DNA of 64,000 bases from Luzula sylvatica (GCA_946800325.1 OX326961.1:43614215-43678214); one strand, 5' to 3'; shown: positions 33,871 to 51,970, counted from the first letter of the stretch. Numbers and translations: made by a program. Notes: generated from the letters alone by a model not told the origin.

Positions 33871-36007
33871 TATATTTTGATTTATTTTTTATTTCGACCC
33901 CCCCTATATATGGATCCTGGATTCGCTCCTGACTGCTCTAGTTCTTTTAAAAATACACCGTACAAAATGGTATTTGAGGCCACAAAATTAGTTGAAGTAT
34001 TGTGCTATCGAATATGTCGAAAATAAAGTGGGGGTCCCCAGATAAATTAATTGGCGGCTGTTAACTGCAAATAAATTTTCTTATCATACACAGGAGGGCC
34101 GTTTGATTAAAGTATTTTGGAGGATTATGCAAGAAAAGACTTTCATTTCTTAGATAAGTGGTATTTTTTCATTGTAATCATTGGATTTATCAGGATTACA
34201 ATGAAAAAAAGAACGTATCCTAAATGTTAATTGTGAGAATACCTAATTGAGTTGGGTTGGGATATGGTTCAACAAGCATAGGAGGAATGAGAATGCTTTA
34301 ACCGATATCGTTGTAATTGGATTTATCATGATTGACTTGCATTCTAACATGAACTTAACATCGTTAAAATCAACAAAGGAAATCAATTTAATATACAATA
34401 TTTCTCAAAAAGATTCAAGTATTCATTTGTTTTCAAATTTTCATTACATTCTATTGTCCGGTCCAATATTTGTCTATTTTAAACATTATAAATATAAATA
34501 TAATCAAAGATAATACAAAACCAAATTAACTTGTATAATTCATAATCAAATAGAAATATTCCATTGCAATTTCAAAACTTTTATTACAAGTAATTATCTT
34601 AGGCTCTTAGCATTCAGATAGCATTAAACTCATTTATAAATTTGGAAACACTCAAAACCTCAAATTGTCTAGCAAAATAAAATAAAATAGAAATATATAA
34701 AAAAAGAATTCTAGCATATGAGTCCACTGGTAGTTCGATGACCATTCATCTACATGTATATATTCAACGTATAAGTTAATAATTATATAACTTTAAATTT
34801 ATTATTTGTTTAATTTTTATATTGTATTTCACGTACCCAGCTTGAAAAAGGAAGTGACTAGAATATTTCGTGGACCAAATTATTTTTTATTTTTTATTTC
34901 ATGTATGCATAAAAAGGAATCGAGTATTATATTAACACGTGATAAAAAACGAATTGACAAGAATAATATTTAGAGAACCTTTACTTTTAATTAGAATGGA
35001 TACTTTTCGTTGATATCATTAACCAGATCGTTACGATTCGAATAAATCATGATAAATTTAATTTTTATTACGAGTTGACTAGAGCATCCTCCTTCGTTTG
35101 TTGAATCATATCCCTACCCAATTGAGTTAATTGTGAAAATATTCTAATTGAGTTAATTGTGAAAAAATTGAGTATTCTACAAATTGGATGTATAATTGTC
35201 AAAATTGAGTATTCTACAAATTGGGTGTATAATTGTCAAAATTGAGTACTCAATTTTGTCAAGTACTTGTACAGTACCGATACTCGAGTACAAATGTAAG
35301 AAAATCTTAATTTTAGGTTTATAAAATGGATTCATATAAAATGCAAATTGAAAATCTTAATTATTTGTTTATCTCATAAATGAAAATTGAGTACTGTACC
35401 TATTTTATTTAGTTGATTGTGGATACTTCCCATACCGGCACAATGTTTTTCATATTGGTAATAAACAAATTAAATCAGCTAGTAAAATATTTGGTGTTTT
35501 CTATTCTTTTTTTGGTTTATAAAATGGATCTATATAGGAACGAAGATGATGAAAGTAATGGTGACGAAGTGGAAAATAATGAAGAATGTAATGAACAAAG
35601 AGTTGAAAAGAAGGGAACTTTTGCGAATAGATCCGAAGTTAGTGTTGAAGAGAAAGTAGTGATATTCTAACATATTATTGTTCATAATGTGTGGGATAGG
35701 ATTATTAGAACAATTCTTGTACGAGGTTCTTCATGCAAATGCGGAGTTGCAAGGAGAAATTGGAGAGCAATGTGGTCGTGATTAAATTTATTATGTTATT
35801 GATATAATAGTTATGTTTTGGTGTAGTAGTTTCTCAAGAAAACTAATCAATGATATGCGTTGGATTTATATTTTGTTATTATAAAAATGTTATAAATTTA
35901 GTTTAGTTTAGTATTTTTTTTTTTTATTAATGGATTGTTCTTATGTTAATGTTGTGGATAAAAAAAAGTTGTTTTTGATGAATTGACATTTTCCTTTTGT
36001 AATATAA
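33871..36007. other. AT-rich intergenic DNA, no gene supported
   Basis: It contains a 37-bp tandem duplication at 35164-35250 (AAAATTGAGTATTCTAC unit, two full copies and a start of a third). An 85-codon frame at 35413-35670 has an acidic, asparagine-rich end and is not recognised. Confidence 0.5.
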
Positions 36008-36032
36008 CTAGGAGATTACCCGCGCTTCGCGG
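36008..36032 (-). mobile_element. Helitron 3' terminus, opposite orientation
   Basis: On the minus strand a hairpin with a 5-bp stem (CCGCG-AAG-CGCGG, 36032-36020) is followed by GTAATCTC and CTAG (36011-36008), then T. The element body would extend to the right. A 5' TC end was not found; the AT-rich block 36.0-37.0 kb may be its remains. Confidence 0.65.
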
Positions 36033-37048
36033 CGGTTTTGTTTCATTTGTTTTATCATACACATAATACATAGTTATGATTTTTCGGGATCAAATATAAG
36101 ACTTTATGAAAATAAATATCATATTGATTAAAAAAGTTTGATGAGACAAAATTATTAAACTATTTTATTACACATTGCGAAATATTTATTTAGTATTTTA
36201 ACACAACACGTAAAAAAAATAATAAATATCACTATAAAATAATAAAAACAACATGCGTGGACATAAACAAAAATCAAAATCATATGATATTTTAAATTTT
36301 CATATCTAAAATTAACAATAATAACATTGTAAAATTTTAAAAAATTATTTATGTCTGATAAATTTTATGTTTCATGTTTATTATTGAAAAATATTATATA
36401 AGTTAAAGAAATTATTTGTGTTTAGTAAATAAATATCTTTAATTATTATTTTTTTAAAGATTAACATGAAACTGTTTTAAGTACAAATACAAATATAACA
36501 TAATTGTTTTAAAAATAATAATAATAATTAGGATGTGCAAATTTTTTCAATTATATTTTTAAAAATAATAATAATTAGGATTACAAGTCATTAATGTAAT
36601 TATATTTATTTTTATATTTTTTTTACATAATTATTTCATAATTTTTAGTTAGGGAAAAATATTGAATATATGATAATAACATACTTAGTAGCATGTGCAA
36701 TTTTTTTCAATTATAATTTTAAAAATAATAATAATTAGTCTTACAAGTCATTAATGTAATTATATTTTTTTTATATATTTTTTTTTTGCATAATTGTTTT
36801 CATAATTTTAAGTTAGAGAAAAATATTAAATATATGATAATATGGATCTCAAAATAAAGATAAAATTACAGCGAATATATTTCTTAATTTTTTAAAATTA
36901 TATTATGAAAATACTAACAATATTTGATGTATGTTTTATGATATTATATATCAATTTATCAATTTATTAATGTTAAATATTTAAACTTTTTACATTCTAT
37001 TTGTATTCACAATTAATCATGTAACATATTGTGAAAAAATCAAAATCA
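36033..37048. other. Very AT-rich DNA, possibly Helitron body
   Basis: Two diverged direct repeats of about 150 bp are visible (around 36520-36670 and 36690-36840), sharing TTTTAAAAATAATAATAATTAG and ACAAGTCATTAATGTAAT. No coding frame. Confidence 0.5.
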
Positions 37049-38150
37049 AATACTGAAGGAAATACAGTTTTGGATCATCGCTAAAATGGTACGTAGGACA
37101 AACGAACGTACGCGTTCGTGGGCATACGAAACAGATTAGTAAAACTGGTATAACTTTCAGTAGCAAACTCCGATTTGAATGGTTCAAATTGGGTTAGTTA
37201 GATAATGCGATTATATAGAACTTTCATGTTGTAATATATTTCATTTGAGCGAAGTATCAGTATCGTTCTAATGAAATACCGAAAGGGTGCGACAGTTTGA
37301 CATACAGTCAGTAAAACGGCCGTAACTTTCGGGTCCGAACTCCAATTGGGCTGGGCCAAATTGGGTTGGAAAGATAATTAGATTATCTACAACTTTCGTA
37401 AATGTTCAAAGTCGGTTGGAACGATTTATTATTTTCGTTCTAACAGATTACTGAAAGGGTGTATGCAGTTTTCTGTTTGAAAAGGTGTATAGAAGATATA
37501 CATACATTTTGGCCCATCCTTATCCTATGGAGTATATATAGGATGTTTCTCTCTCTCTCATCAGTAAAACCAGTTGAATAATTAGATTAGTTCAACCAGA
37601 AAATTAATGGAGTTAATTTAGAATTAATCCAGAAATTAAGAGACTCTAATCACTTGATGAAAGAGTGCGAAGAGATTGAGAGAGAAGGAGAAAAGAATTT
37701 TCTCCGTCTAGAAAATCGAAACGCAATCATGCAAGTTCGCCGGTGCATCGTCTAGGCAGGTGCATCCGCGACCGAGGTGCTACGACTCACGGTGGATACG
37801 GGTAGAGGAGCGACACATGTGGCTCTTCGTTGTGATCAAACCGGAGAAGTAATCGAGTAACGGGCTGTGGAATCATGCGGGCATGGAACGCACGAAGACA
37901 ACCCGAGGCGTGTCGAAACGGTGGGAGACGTGCGGTATGGGACGTACGGGCTAGTCACCAACGTGACACCGAAGGAAATAGAAGGCGGCGATCAACCCTT
38001 CGTGTGCCATCAATTTGGCACTGGTATGAATCTGTCCTTCTATTGCATCGTACCCTCGAAGTCGTGGCGTGATCTCGGGAATCGGGGAATCGAACCGGGC
38101 CTTCATTCCGCTGCGCGGGCCCGGAGTCGAGGATATTCCCCAACAAATAC
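37049..38150 (+). mobile_element. Solo LTR of 1,092 bp, copy A
   Basis: The body is 37054-38145, starting TGAAGGAAATACAG and ending ATTCCCCAACA. It is bounded by AATAC at 37049-37053 and 38146-38150. It is about the same length and sequence as 50872-51965 in the opposite orientation. A TATA box (GTATATATAGGATG, about 37530) followed by a CT-rich leader on this strand suggests the plus orientation, though either is possible. The GC-rich last 250 bp hold frames that are not genes. There are no internal retrotransposon sequences next to it. Confidence 0.88.
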
Positions 38151-38805
38151 AACTGGTCCAACATGAACCTAACAAATAATATTTTGACACGTCATCCGTG
38201 TAAGGTGATGTGGCCTTCTAAAATTGCTTAAAATTATGTGTAAAATAAGGGACACATAAATATCTACAAATAAAACATAATCACACAAAATCAATGATTA
38301 ATCTATGGTTCATATGTTGCCACATATCCTAATCTAATGGTTAAAATAATTGTGATGATGTGGCATGGGTTGCGATGAGGTGGCATGAGGAGATTGTATA
38401 AAGATGGGTCCAAAATAAGGGGTTGGTGAATTACATAATTACATAATATTTTTTGTTTTAACTTCTTCAATTAATGTACTAATTTAATCATATATAACTC
38501 TTTTAATATAATCCTTCAAATACTTATCCTCACTTCACTTTCTCAGGATTTAGCAATAATCCTTCAAATTCTTTTACGTCAAACCGCTCCAGTATTGAAG
38601 CGATATCATAAAACTAGTTTTGCAAACCAGGTGTTTATTCCAAAGTTCTCAAACAATTTGGGCCATAAATCTTCAAATCAGGCCTTACTTTCAATAGAAA
38701 AATTAGGACAAAGTAAATATAATTTGGGCCATAAATCTTCAAATCAGGCCTTACGTCAAACCGCTCCAGTATAGATTCGATGCATGTGACTTTTACTTGT
38801 TTTTA
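38151..38805. other. Intergenic DNA with small segmental duplications
   Basis: A 34-bp sequence starting AATTTGGGCCATAAATC occurs at 38655 and 38721. A 21-bp sequence TACGTCAAACCGCTCCAGTA+T occurs at 38575 and 38753. No gene seen. The right end is the degenerate target duplication of the next element. Confidence 0.6.
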
Positions 38806-39638
38806 GGGAAATTTTTTAAAAAAATCCTAATTTTTTTTTAATATTTTAGAAAACTCTTTAATTTTTTAATACTAAAAAAAAAACATCTCTAATCAAATTT
38901 ATGTTTTCAAATACCCCATTAGAGGGTTAAAACTAATTTTTTATGGTATTAAATATTTCTTGTACCAAAATGCCCATTCATTTTTATATTTAATAATTAA
39001 AAAAATTGTTATTTTTATTAATTTTATTTTTTTCATAAATTTGTTTTGAATATATAATTATTAAAAAGAAATAATTATTATATGTTATATATATTTTAAT
39101 ATTTCATTTATTGTTATTTTATGTAAAACTAACATTAAATAATAATGAAATAAACAACAACAACATTAAGAGAAACACCTTGAAAATATATTGATAGAAA
39201 AATATGTTTTAACAGCTAGTTTTTTATTTTTTATTCTCTTTGTACGTATTTTTAATTGTTTAATGATCTTTTATTTTTAAAATATTTTCAAGGTGTTTCT
39301 GTAATGTTGGTGTTTATTTTGTTATTTTGTCATGAAAAAATATAGAAAAAATCAAAAATATATAATGAAATGTTAAAATTATATAAATATAACATATCTA
39401 TAATTATTATATGTTAAAAAATATTATGAAATTTTTTTAAATTAATAATAATAAAACTTTTTTAATCACCAAATATGAAAATATATGAGTATTTTGGTCC
39501 AAAAAGTATTTAATATCATCCGAAGTTAATTTTAATTCCTATATTGGGAGTATTTAGAAACAAAATTTTGGTTAGAGAGGATTTTTTAAATATCCAAAAA
39601 TATTTAGAGAGTTTTTTTTTTAATTGCCCTAGTCTTTA
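38797..39638. mobile_element. Mutator-like MITE upstream of F2KP
   Basis: The body is 38806-39629 (824 bp), with long imperfect inverted arms of at least 150 bp. Left arm: GGGAAATTTTTTAAAAAAAT ... AAATATTTCTTGTACCAAAATG. Right arm inverted: GGGCAATTAAAAAAAAAAC ... AATACTTTTTGGACCAAAAT. The 9-bp flanks TTGTTTTTA and TAGTCTTTA match at 7 positions, fitting an old Mutator-type target duplication. No transposase. It ends about 390 bp upstream of the F2KP start codon. Confidence 0.7.
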
Positions 39639-40019
39639 TGAAAGTACTTTTCAAACCTTTCAAATTTCAATTTCATTAATTCAATGCATGTTTTATGACC
39701 AAACTTTTATTTTGCATCTCTTTCTTGCAGTTGGTTTCAAACTTTGAATACTGATAATGGAAAGCCAAAGGTACCGTTCATTTCCATTCATAACGCCCGC
39801 CACATGTGGTGGGCTGTGATGATGCCACGTTTCAAAAATAGCACGAATCTTATAAGCATAGAACTGGAGATCAACTGGAGAGTAATGCTCTCTCTTTCTT
39901 GTTTCTGCCGTTGTTACTACACTCTTTGAGTCTTTGCTTTCCTCCCTGTCTCCATCTATCTTTCTCGATCTCTTATTCCGATAAAGTTTCGGTCTTTTCT
40001 CAATTTGGATAAACCTCTA

Positions 40020-44842
<4,823 letters not shown>

Positions 44843-46265
44843 AAGAGTTTGAAAATCCAATTTTGATTTGTATTGTTGTAATTTAATCTAAAATTCTATT
44901 CGGAGGTGTGGCAATTCGAGCCCTTTGTAGTAAAATATTTTTCTTTTTCTGAATGCGTGGCAATAAAAACTCTGTCCTTAACGAATAAGTTGTTGAGTTA
45001 AAAAAAAAACATGGCGACATTATAAAATCATGCAATTGACAAGCTTCTGACAAATTAATTTATTCATATATTATTATGGTGAATTATGGAGATCGCTCTG
45101 CTTTGATGGTGATTTTTTTGTAATATGTCGTTCAAATGCGTTTTTCTATAATATAGAAATCGAGTAAGATCAAATCAAAAAAAAGTTGTGTTATGTTGAA
45201 CAATCAGTCATTTAAAATAGGGTATACTTGATATTTTATCAGGATACAAAATTCCAAATATTGGAATTTATTTGTTTTAGAAACATTTTATACTTGAAAA
45301 CTTAATTGCATAAAAGAATAGTTGTGGTATGTTGTGTTACACAATCAACCATTTTATCAACATTTTTTTAATTTTTGTATACGGACTAAAACTCAATTTC
45401 CTAAAATATAAGAGGGGACCTCGAAGCAGTGGTGTTATACACCACGCACTTGAAAACCCGCTAGTATACCCGCAACATATAATTGGGCACTAAATTTCCA
45501 AATTAATTGGTCTCACCCATTAATTACACATTAATAACCTTCCATTTTCAATTGTGTGTGTTCACTGCGGGGTATATCGTGGGGGGTGCATATACTTATT
45601 GGACCTCGAAGTGAGACACTAAGTAATGTGAAAAAAGACGACGCTAGAGGATCCAGTCTATTTGTTTTCTCAATTTCCTCCAATGTCTCAACTGCGCGTT
45701 TGAATTTCTTAATAATTATGAACTCTGACATGAAAATTTGGCTTGGGAAAGATATACTTCGAAAATTATCTTTCCTTAAATAAGAAAGGAAAATAGCATC
45801 TCTGCAAGAAACATTCTCAACATGCAAAATAAATGATATATAGAGAATAATATTTGCATGAATTTCTTGGTACAACTCATTATTGAAATATTGAAATATA
45901 CATATTAAAAACAAACACTTAGCAAGAATAACATGTAAATTATACTAAAAAAAACACGAATTGACAACATAGATTGTTACCAAATGAAATAAATGCAGAC
46001 AGTAACGCAGTAACATGCTTACAACACAGACCCAAACCAATAACAACGCTAAAACGACCCATTAATCAACCGACCACACACAAAGTGGCCGATTAATTAA
46101 TTCCATGCAATTACAATCTCTCATCCCCCCCCCCAAAACTGGCAAATCTCTGCCACTCTACAATGCAACACAGACTCGGACCAAATTCTTTTAACACAAG
46201 CACAACCCGACCCCCAAAATGCAACCCGACCCACAACAAACAAACAAAATACTAAATAAACAAAC
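44843..46265. other. Convergent 3' flanks of F2KP and importin beta
   Basis: Both genes end here. A 127-codon minus-strand frame at 45531-45914 has no recognised family and AT-rich composition typical of non-coding DNA, so I do not call it a gene. A run of Cs lies at about 46126-46134. Confidence 0.5.
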
Positions 46266-48952
46266 TTAAGAAACAAGGACTCTCGTGATCATGCCCTGAG
46301 TCCAGGTGGCAGTTTCTCTGAGCTGATCATCGTCAGACTGGAAACACTCTCCCAAGAATTCAGTATGGAAAGTACAACTATTCAGCAATACCTTCAGTTC
46401 CGGCCCAAGAGTGTCTGCCAGATCACCAATCATTGCCACTGCAGCCTTCGTCACTCCATCATCCCTTCAAACAAACCAAAAATTAATATTAATATCATGC
46501 AGGGGTATTTTTGGAAATAGGAGATAATTGATAAATACCTGTTCTTATCTCTGAAGACGGCTTCGGTGAACTGAAGAAGATGGGGAGCATAAGGCACCAT
46601 AAGCTCAGCTCTAGAATTCTTAAACCCTTGTAAAATCCCAGAATAAGCTTCGAAAATCCCCCTTCGAAGCTGGTTGACATAATCCATCATGTCCTCGTCA
46701 GAGCTATCCAGCCTGGCAGACAGCTCAGCAGCCCCTTGCAACATAGGAACAACATAAGTCATGTACTTTTCAAAATTCTTCCCAATTGCCAACGCAATGT
46801 CTCCAAAACACGAGAAAATCGGGGGTTTCACAGATCGATGGAGCAACGAATTCGACAAATCCTTCAACAAAGCGCTCATAATCCCGTCGCAATAATTCAA
46901 GACTTGCTCGTCCAGAGCTCTGCAAATATCCCCAACTACCCCAACCGAAATGGAACAAACTTGGTACTCTTCGAAATTCTGCAAACCCATTTCTAAAAAT
47001 TTGTAAAATTCAGGCATGTATCTCGCAAAATCGGAACCGGTTGCGTACGCGAGTGCCCCGATTGCCAGCATGGCTTCTTCGTGCACTGACGAGCTGTGAC
47101 ATGCGAAAACCCTGAGAAACATGACCATCATTTGGTCCGCAGATTGGAGAATAACGGGTTTGGATTCGTCAAACCCGCTAAGGGTTTGAATAATAACCTG
47201 AACCACTCCACATAACAAAGCTTGTAATTCGCTCTGTTTCTCTTTATCCTCGCTCGAAATGATCTCCACCTCCATTGTTTGCCCTAATCGCTTCAAAATC
47301 TCGTGCAATAATTGCGCGATCATGTTGGTATTTTCAGGTATATTCGCACAACGGATAATCTCATTTAAGGTTTCGTAAGCGGCACATCTCAATCTCGGAG
47401 TGGACGAATCAGTTCGATCCGCGGTGGAAAGAAGGGCCGTGATTATATTCCCTAAATAAGGAGTTAAAACCGAAGAAGCGGGTACAGATTCTTCGTAACC
47501 TTGAGCGAGGAAATAAATGGCACCACATACTTTCTCAGCCACGTTGGGTACATCTCGGATGCTCTCTAACAGAACACTGATGATTTGATTAAGATTCGAA
47601 TTGTTTATTATAGTACTAGAAGGGGAGTGGAGAATTTCGAAAATTCGGCTAAGGGTCCACGCTGTAGTGTCCCTAACATGGCTGCTCTGGTCCTTCATAG
47701 CGCTTAGCAAGAATTCGAGCCCGTTATGAACCATTGGTGAGAGTTTCTCCACCGAAGGACCTTCTAGAATGGACCCGAATGCAAATGTTGCAGCTTCATG
47801 GCTCCTCCAATCAGCCTTGGTAATGTTGCTCTGCACAAATGGCATCACAAGCGGTACCACTGCGTCGCCAACGGTACGGGCTACGAGACCCAAACAGGTA
47901 CCGCCAGCCATGGATAAATTCCAGACACCTTCGTCTTGGTCTTGATCCTCTTCTTGTTTCAAGAGAGTTTCTAACAAAACCGGTACGAGAACATGAAGAG
48001 CCTTTTCGACGAATCGGTAATGCAAAGCCGAACTACCCTCGTCAGAATCGGCACAATCTTCTTGAATCGCTATTTCCTCATCGCAAACTGTGCTCCAGAA
48101 TTCGATTGCTTGGAGAGCCACTTGTTCTTCGTCGCTTCTTATCGCATTTGCAGTTAGGTTGAAGAGAGTTTGCATGTATGGTTCTAGAACGCCGTAATAA
48201 ATGGAGGCAATGGAGACGAGACACTCGAAGGCCGCTTGTCTTATCTCGGCCTCTTTCGAAACGGCTGTTTCGCAAATGACTTTCATGATGTAGTTCCTCT
48301 CATTTTCGTTCTCGAAATTGGTCTGCGCGAAATCCAAAGCGTTGTAAAGGGCTAGAACCGCGGCTAGACGAACAGGGAATCCGTTCTCAGATTGGTTCAT
48401 GCCTTGAACTACCGCAGTTAGAACTGCATTGACTTGGTCTTGTTCTAAATCTGAAGGAGAGATTTCCTCACAAACATAACCGAGAGTTTCGAGAGTGGAT
48501 TGTTTGAGAGAAGGAGTGGTTTCTTTGCTCGTCATGTTCGTTAAGAGTTTGCTGATTAAATCTGGCCATTCTTTTCGAGGAATTTCGATCGAGGCCACTT
48601 TGGCAATAACTTGAGAAGCGGTGCTTCTCGCTTCGGAGACTTGAGAAGCTAGGGTTATGAGTAAAGCTTCCTTGATTTGGGATTTGATTGTTGGGTCCAT
48701 CGTGACCCATTGTTGAGTTAATTGGTCTTTTCTTGTTGAGTCTTTTGCGTCGAGGGAGTTTTTGAGAAGGATACCGGCGAGTCTGCGAGATTCAGGGGGT
48801 TTTTGGTCATTTGCCAGCTCGGCAGAGAGAGAGAGGAGGAAAAAAGGGAGGTTTTGTTCTTGGAATTGCTTCAGGCTTGACTCTGCTACGGTACGGGTGT
48901 TTCCATCAGCAGATTGAGCTGCCAATAGGGCTTGAGTGATCTCCATGGCCAT
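46266..48952 (-). CDS. KPNB1: Importin subunit beta-1 (karyopherin beta)
   Basis: Nuclear import receptor that binds importin alpha-cargo or cargo directly and releases it with Ran-GTP in the nucleus. Coding exons are 48952-46539 and 46464-46266, with a GT..AG intron between. They give 870 aa, the same length I recall for the Arabidopsis KPNB1 protein. The protein is a chain of HEAT repeats: the N-terminal importin-beta (IBN_N) region lies at about residues 20-100 (AESSLKQF...PFFLLSLSAELAND...RRLAGILLKNSLDAKD). Clear HEAT motifs follow, such as WRSHEAATFAFGSILEG and DQSSHVRDTTAWTLSRIFE. The acidic WSTVCDEEIA...EED stretch near residue 300 is typical of the family. The start is MAMEITQ. A 5'UTR intron is described separately. 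The gene looks intact. Confidence 0.95.
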
Positions 48953-49700
48953 TTCGGAGCACTGAAAAATAATTGAATGAATATGTTAATTAAATGGTTT
49001 ATGAAGAAATAGCTTGACTTAGTTCAGAACCTCCCGATCTAAATTAATATGTTAAAGGGATTATGTGTATTAAATTAAGCCTGGAAGGTGATTATAATTT
49101 CAAACTCAGCATTTTCCAGTTTTAGGTAACTATGTGTTTCGTAAAGAATTAAAATTTAGCAAATAGTATGACGATAAACAGTTATATAGTACCGTACAAC
49201 ATCAATTCCAAATCATACAAAGAAATGAATAGATAAGCTTAAATTTCGCACACTCCTTCACTAGAAAAAGCTAAATTAAAACCAGTAGAAATATTATGCA
49301 TCAAATATTGACATGCCAGCCGTTTAGATACCTCAATAAAACCCTATCATTGATCTCATCAGAGAAAAATCTACACCAAATAAGCAAATTAATAAAACCC
49401 TAAAAAAATTAACCTAAACCCTACAAACTCAAATCGAATAATAATACATCAAAATCAGACAAATCAACTAAAAACTAAAAAACTAAACCTAAATAATATA
49501 AAAACCAACCGTTAACAAAATCCGGCAAATACAACACCGATCAAAAGAGAATCAGATCTAAAAAAGCAAAACACTAAAATACTAGCTGTAAACAGTGAAG
49601 TACCTTGGATTAATATTGGATCGAGCAAGCTTGAAGCTGTTAACCTCCACTTAATATCCTCAAATCGGCGCTGAATAAAGTGAAAACGAAAGAGAGGAAT
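48953..49700 (-). promoter_or_regulatory. 5' leader of importin beta with an intron
   Basis: A 9-bp leader piece (48961-48953) precedes the ATG. Upstream on the minus strand is an acceptor, TTTTTCAG, at 48962 and a donor AAG|GTACTTC at 49603, implying a leader intron of about 642 bp and a non-coding first exon from about 49604 to 49700. Introns in the leader are common in constitutive plant genes and can raise expression. The transcription start is inferred, not seen. Confidence 0.6.
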
Positions 49701-50395
49701 GGAGACTACGGTTAGGATTTTATGGAGTCTGAGGGTTTTCGAATTTGATGCTAAAAGCGGGAGGGCGCGGTGAGAACCAAAAAAAAAACCCTAATCATTG
49801 TCACGTGATTCTCGCGTGCAGTATTTGGGCCGGCCTGTTAAGAAGGGAAGCCCATGAATTGATGTATTTGTCTACGTATATTCTCTGTATTACTTTACTA
49901 AACTTGTATTTCGGAATTACTGCTTATTTCAAATTTGTTATTAATTAAATTACGATGATTTTACTTTGCTATAGTATAATGTTTGGGAACTTTTTGTTAT
50001 AGTATGGAGATTTTTAGAAACCGAGAAATTAGGAAATTGAAAAGAAAAAAAAAAACTTTGAGAAAATAGAAAAGTTCTCTGTATATTATTATTATCATGA
50101 TTAAATGATAATTAAGTCAATGGTTATTTCCTTCTATTTGGGTGGAGTTTTTTTCCTTTAGGGGCTGTTTAGCAAGCGAAATTAGTAGAGTGGAATCGGA
50201 TTATAAGGTGGACGAGTAAAAAGTTCTGGAATTAGTTATTCCACAGTTTGTTTGGATGACCAAATTATAAGATGCTGGAAAATATAATTTTATGTTTGGT
50301 TGTTTACAAAATTTTGAAAATTCGTTATTGAAAATATAAAACTAATGTTTGATTAAAATTAATACACTATAATAGTATTATCATAATATTAAATT
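49701..50395. other. Intergenic DNA upstream of importin beta
   Basis: No gene seen. It becomes steadily more AT-rich to the right. Confidence 0.5.
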
Positions 50396-50424
50396 ATTAT
50401 AATAGTATTATTATTATGTTATTA

Positions 50425-50485
<61 letters not shown>

Positions 50486-50871
50486 GTTGTTATGGTATTA
50501 TAAAATTATATTATTATAATATTACAATATTATTATTATTATCATTATTGTTGTTGTTGTTGTTGTTGTTATTATTATATTATATTATTATTATAATAAA
50601 ATTAGTTTAAATAAATTAATAATATGATTATAATATAACATTATTGCAATATACAATTATCATAATATTACTAATTGTAGTAATATTATGGTACAAATCT
50701 TAATATTTTAATATTAATTATAATAATAATATAATATATTATAATATATTATAATATTAATATATATTAATAATACTAATATTAATATTAATATTAAAAT
50801 ATTGTAAATAATACTAATATATTAATATTTTTATATTAATGCTATTATATTAGCATATTCATATAATATAC
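50396..50871. repeat. (ATT)n and related microsatellites
   Basis: About 25 TTA units near 50400-50485, a second TTA/TTG run at 50527-50605 and then AATATTA-rich DNA. The solo LTR at 50872 is inserted in the same AT-rich block, which resumes at 51970. Confidence 0.9.
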
Positions 50872-51970
50872 TGATGGGGAATATCCTCGACCCCGGGCCC
50901 GCGCAGCGGAATGAAGGCCCGGTCCGATTCCCCGATTCCCGAGATCACGCCACGACTTCGAGGGTACGATGCGAATAGAAGGATAGATCTATACCAGTGC
51001 CAAATTGATGGCACACGAAGGGTTGATCGCCGCCTTCTATTTCCTTCGGTGTCACGTTGGTGACTAGCCCGTACGTCCCATACCGCACGTCTCCCACCGT
51101 TTCGACACGCCTCGGGTTGTCTTCGTGCGTTCCATGCCCGCATGCTTCCACAGCCCGTTACTCGATTACTTCTCCGGTTTGATCACAACGAAGAGCCACA
51201 TGTGTCGCTCCTCTACCCGTATCCACCGTGAGTCGTAGCACCTCGGTCGCGGATGCACCTGCCTAGACGATGCACCGGCGAACTTGCATGATTGCGTTTC
51301 GATTCTCTAGACGGAGAAAACTCTTTTCTCCTTCTCTCTCAATCTCTTCGCACTCTTTCATCAAGCGATTAGAGTCTCTTAATTTCTGGATTAATTCCAA
51401 ATTAATTCCATTAATTTCCTGGTTGAACTAATCTAATTATTCAACTTATTAGACTGATGAGAGAGAGAGAAACATCCTATATATACTCTATTAGGATAAG
51501 GATGGGCCAAAAGGTATGTATATCTTCTATACACCTTTTCAAACAGAAAACTGCATACACCCTTTCAGTAATCTGTCAGAACGAAAATCGTAACTCGCTC
51601 CAACCGACTTTGAACATTTACGAAAGTTGTATATAATCTTATTATCTTTCCAACCCAATTTGGCCCAGCCCAATTGGAGTTCGGACCCGAAAGTTACGGC
51701 CGTTTTACTGACTATATGTCAAACTGTCGCACCCTTTCGGTATTCCATTAGAACGATACTGATACTTCGTTCAAATGAAAAAACTTTCTATATCAAAATC
51801 ATAGATAATCTCATTATCTAACTACTCCAATTTGATCCAATCAATTTGGAGTTTCCCACGGAAAGTTATACCAGTTTTACTAATCTGTTTCGTATGCCCA
51901 CGAACGTGTACGTTCGTTTGTCCTACGTACCATTTTAGCGATGATCCAAAACTGTATTTCCTTCATATAC
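50867..51970 (-). mobile_element. Solo LTR of 1,094 bp, copy B (inverted relative to A)
   Basis: The body is 50872-51965, starting TGATGGGGAATATCC and ending ACTGTATTTCCTTCA. It is bounded by TATAC at 50867-50871 and 51966-51970. It matches copy A (37054-38145) as a reverse complement almost end to end. Each copy has its own target duplication, so they are independent insertions, not the two LTRs of one element. Frames inside are not genes. Confidence 0.88.

Noticed and set aside
35413..35670. 85-codon frame with an acidic end
   Set aside because: No recognised family and surrounded by AT-rich repeats.
37867..38190. Genes in the GC-rich end of the 37-kb repeat
   Set aside because: The same frames occur, inverted, in the second solo LTR at 50859-51151; they are LTR sequence.
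45531..45914. 127-codon minus-strand frame between F2KP and importin beta
   Set aside because: AT-rich composition, no recognised motif and no splice or leader context; not enough to support a gene.
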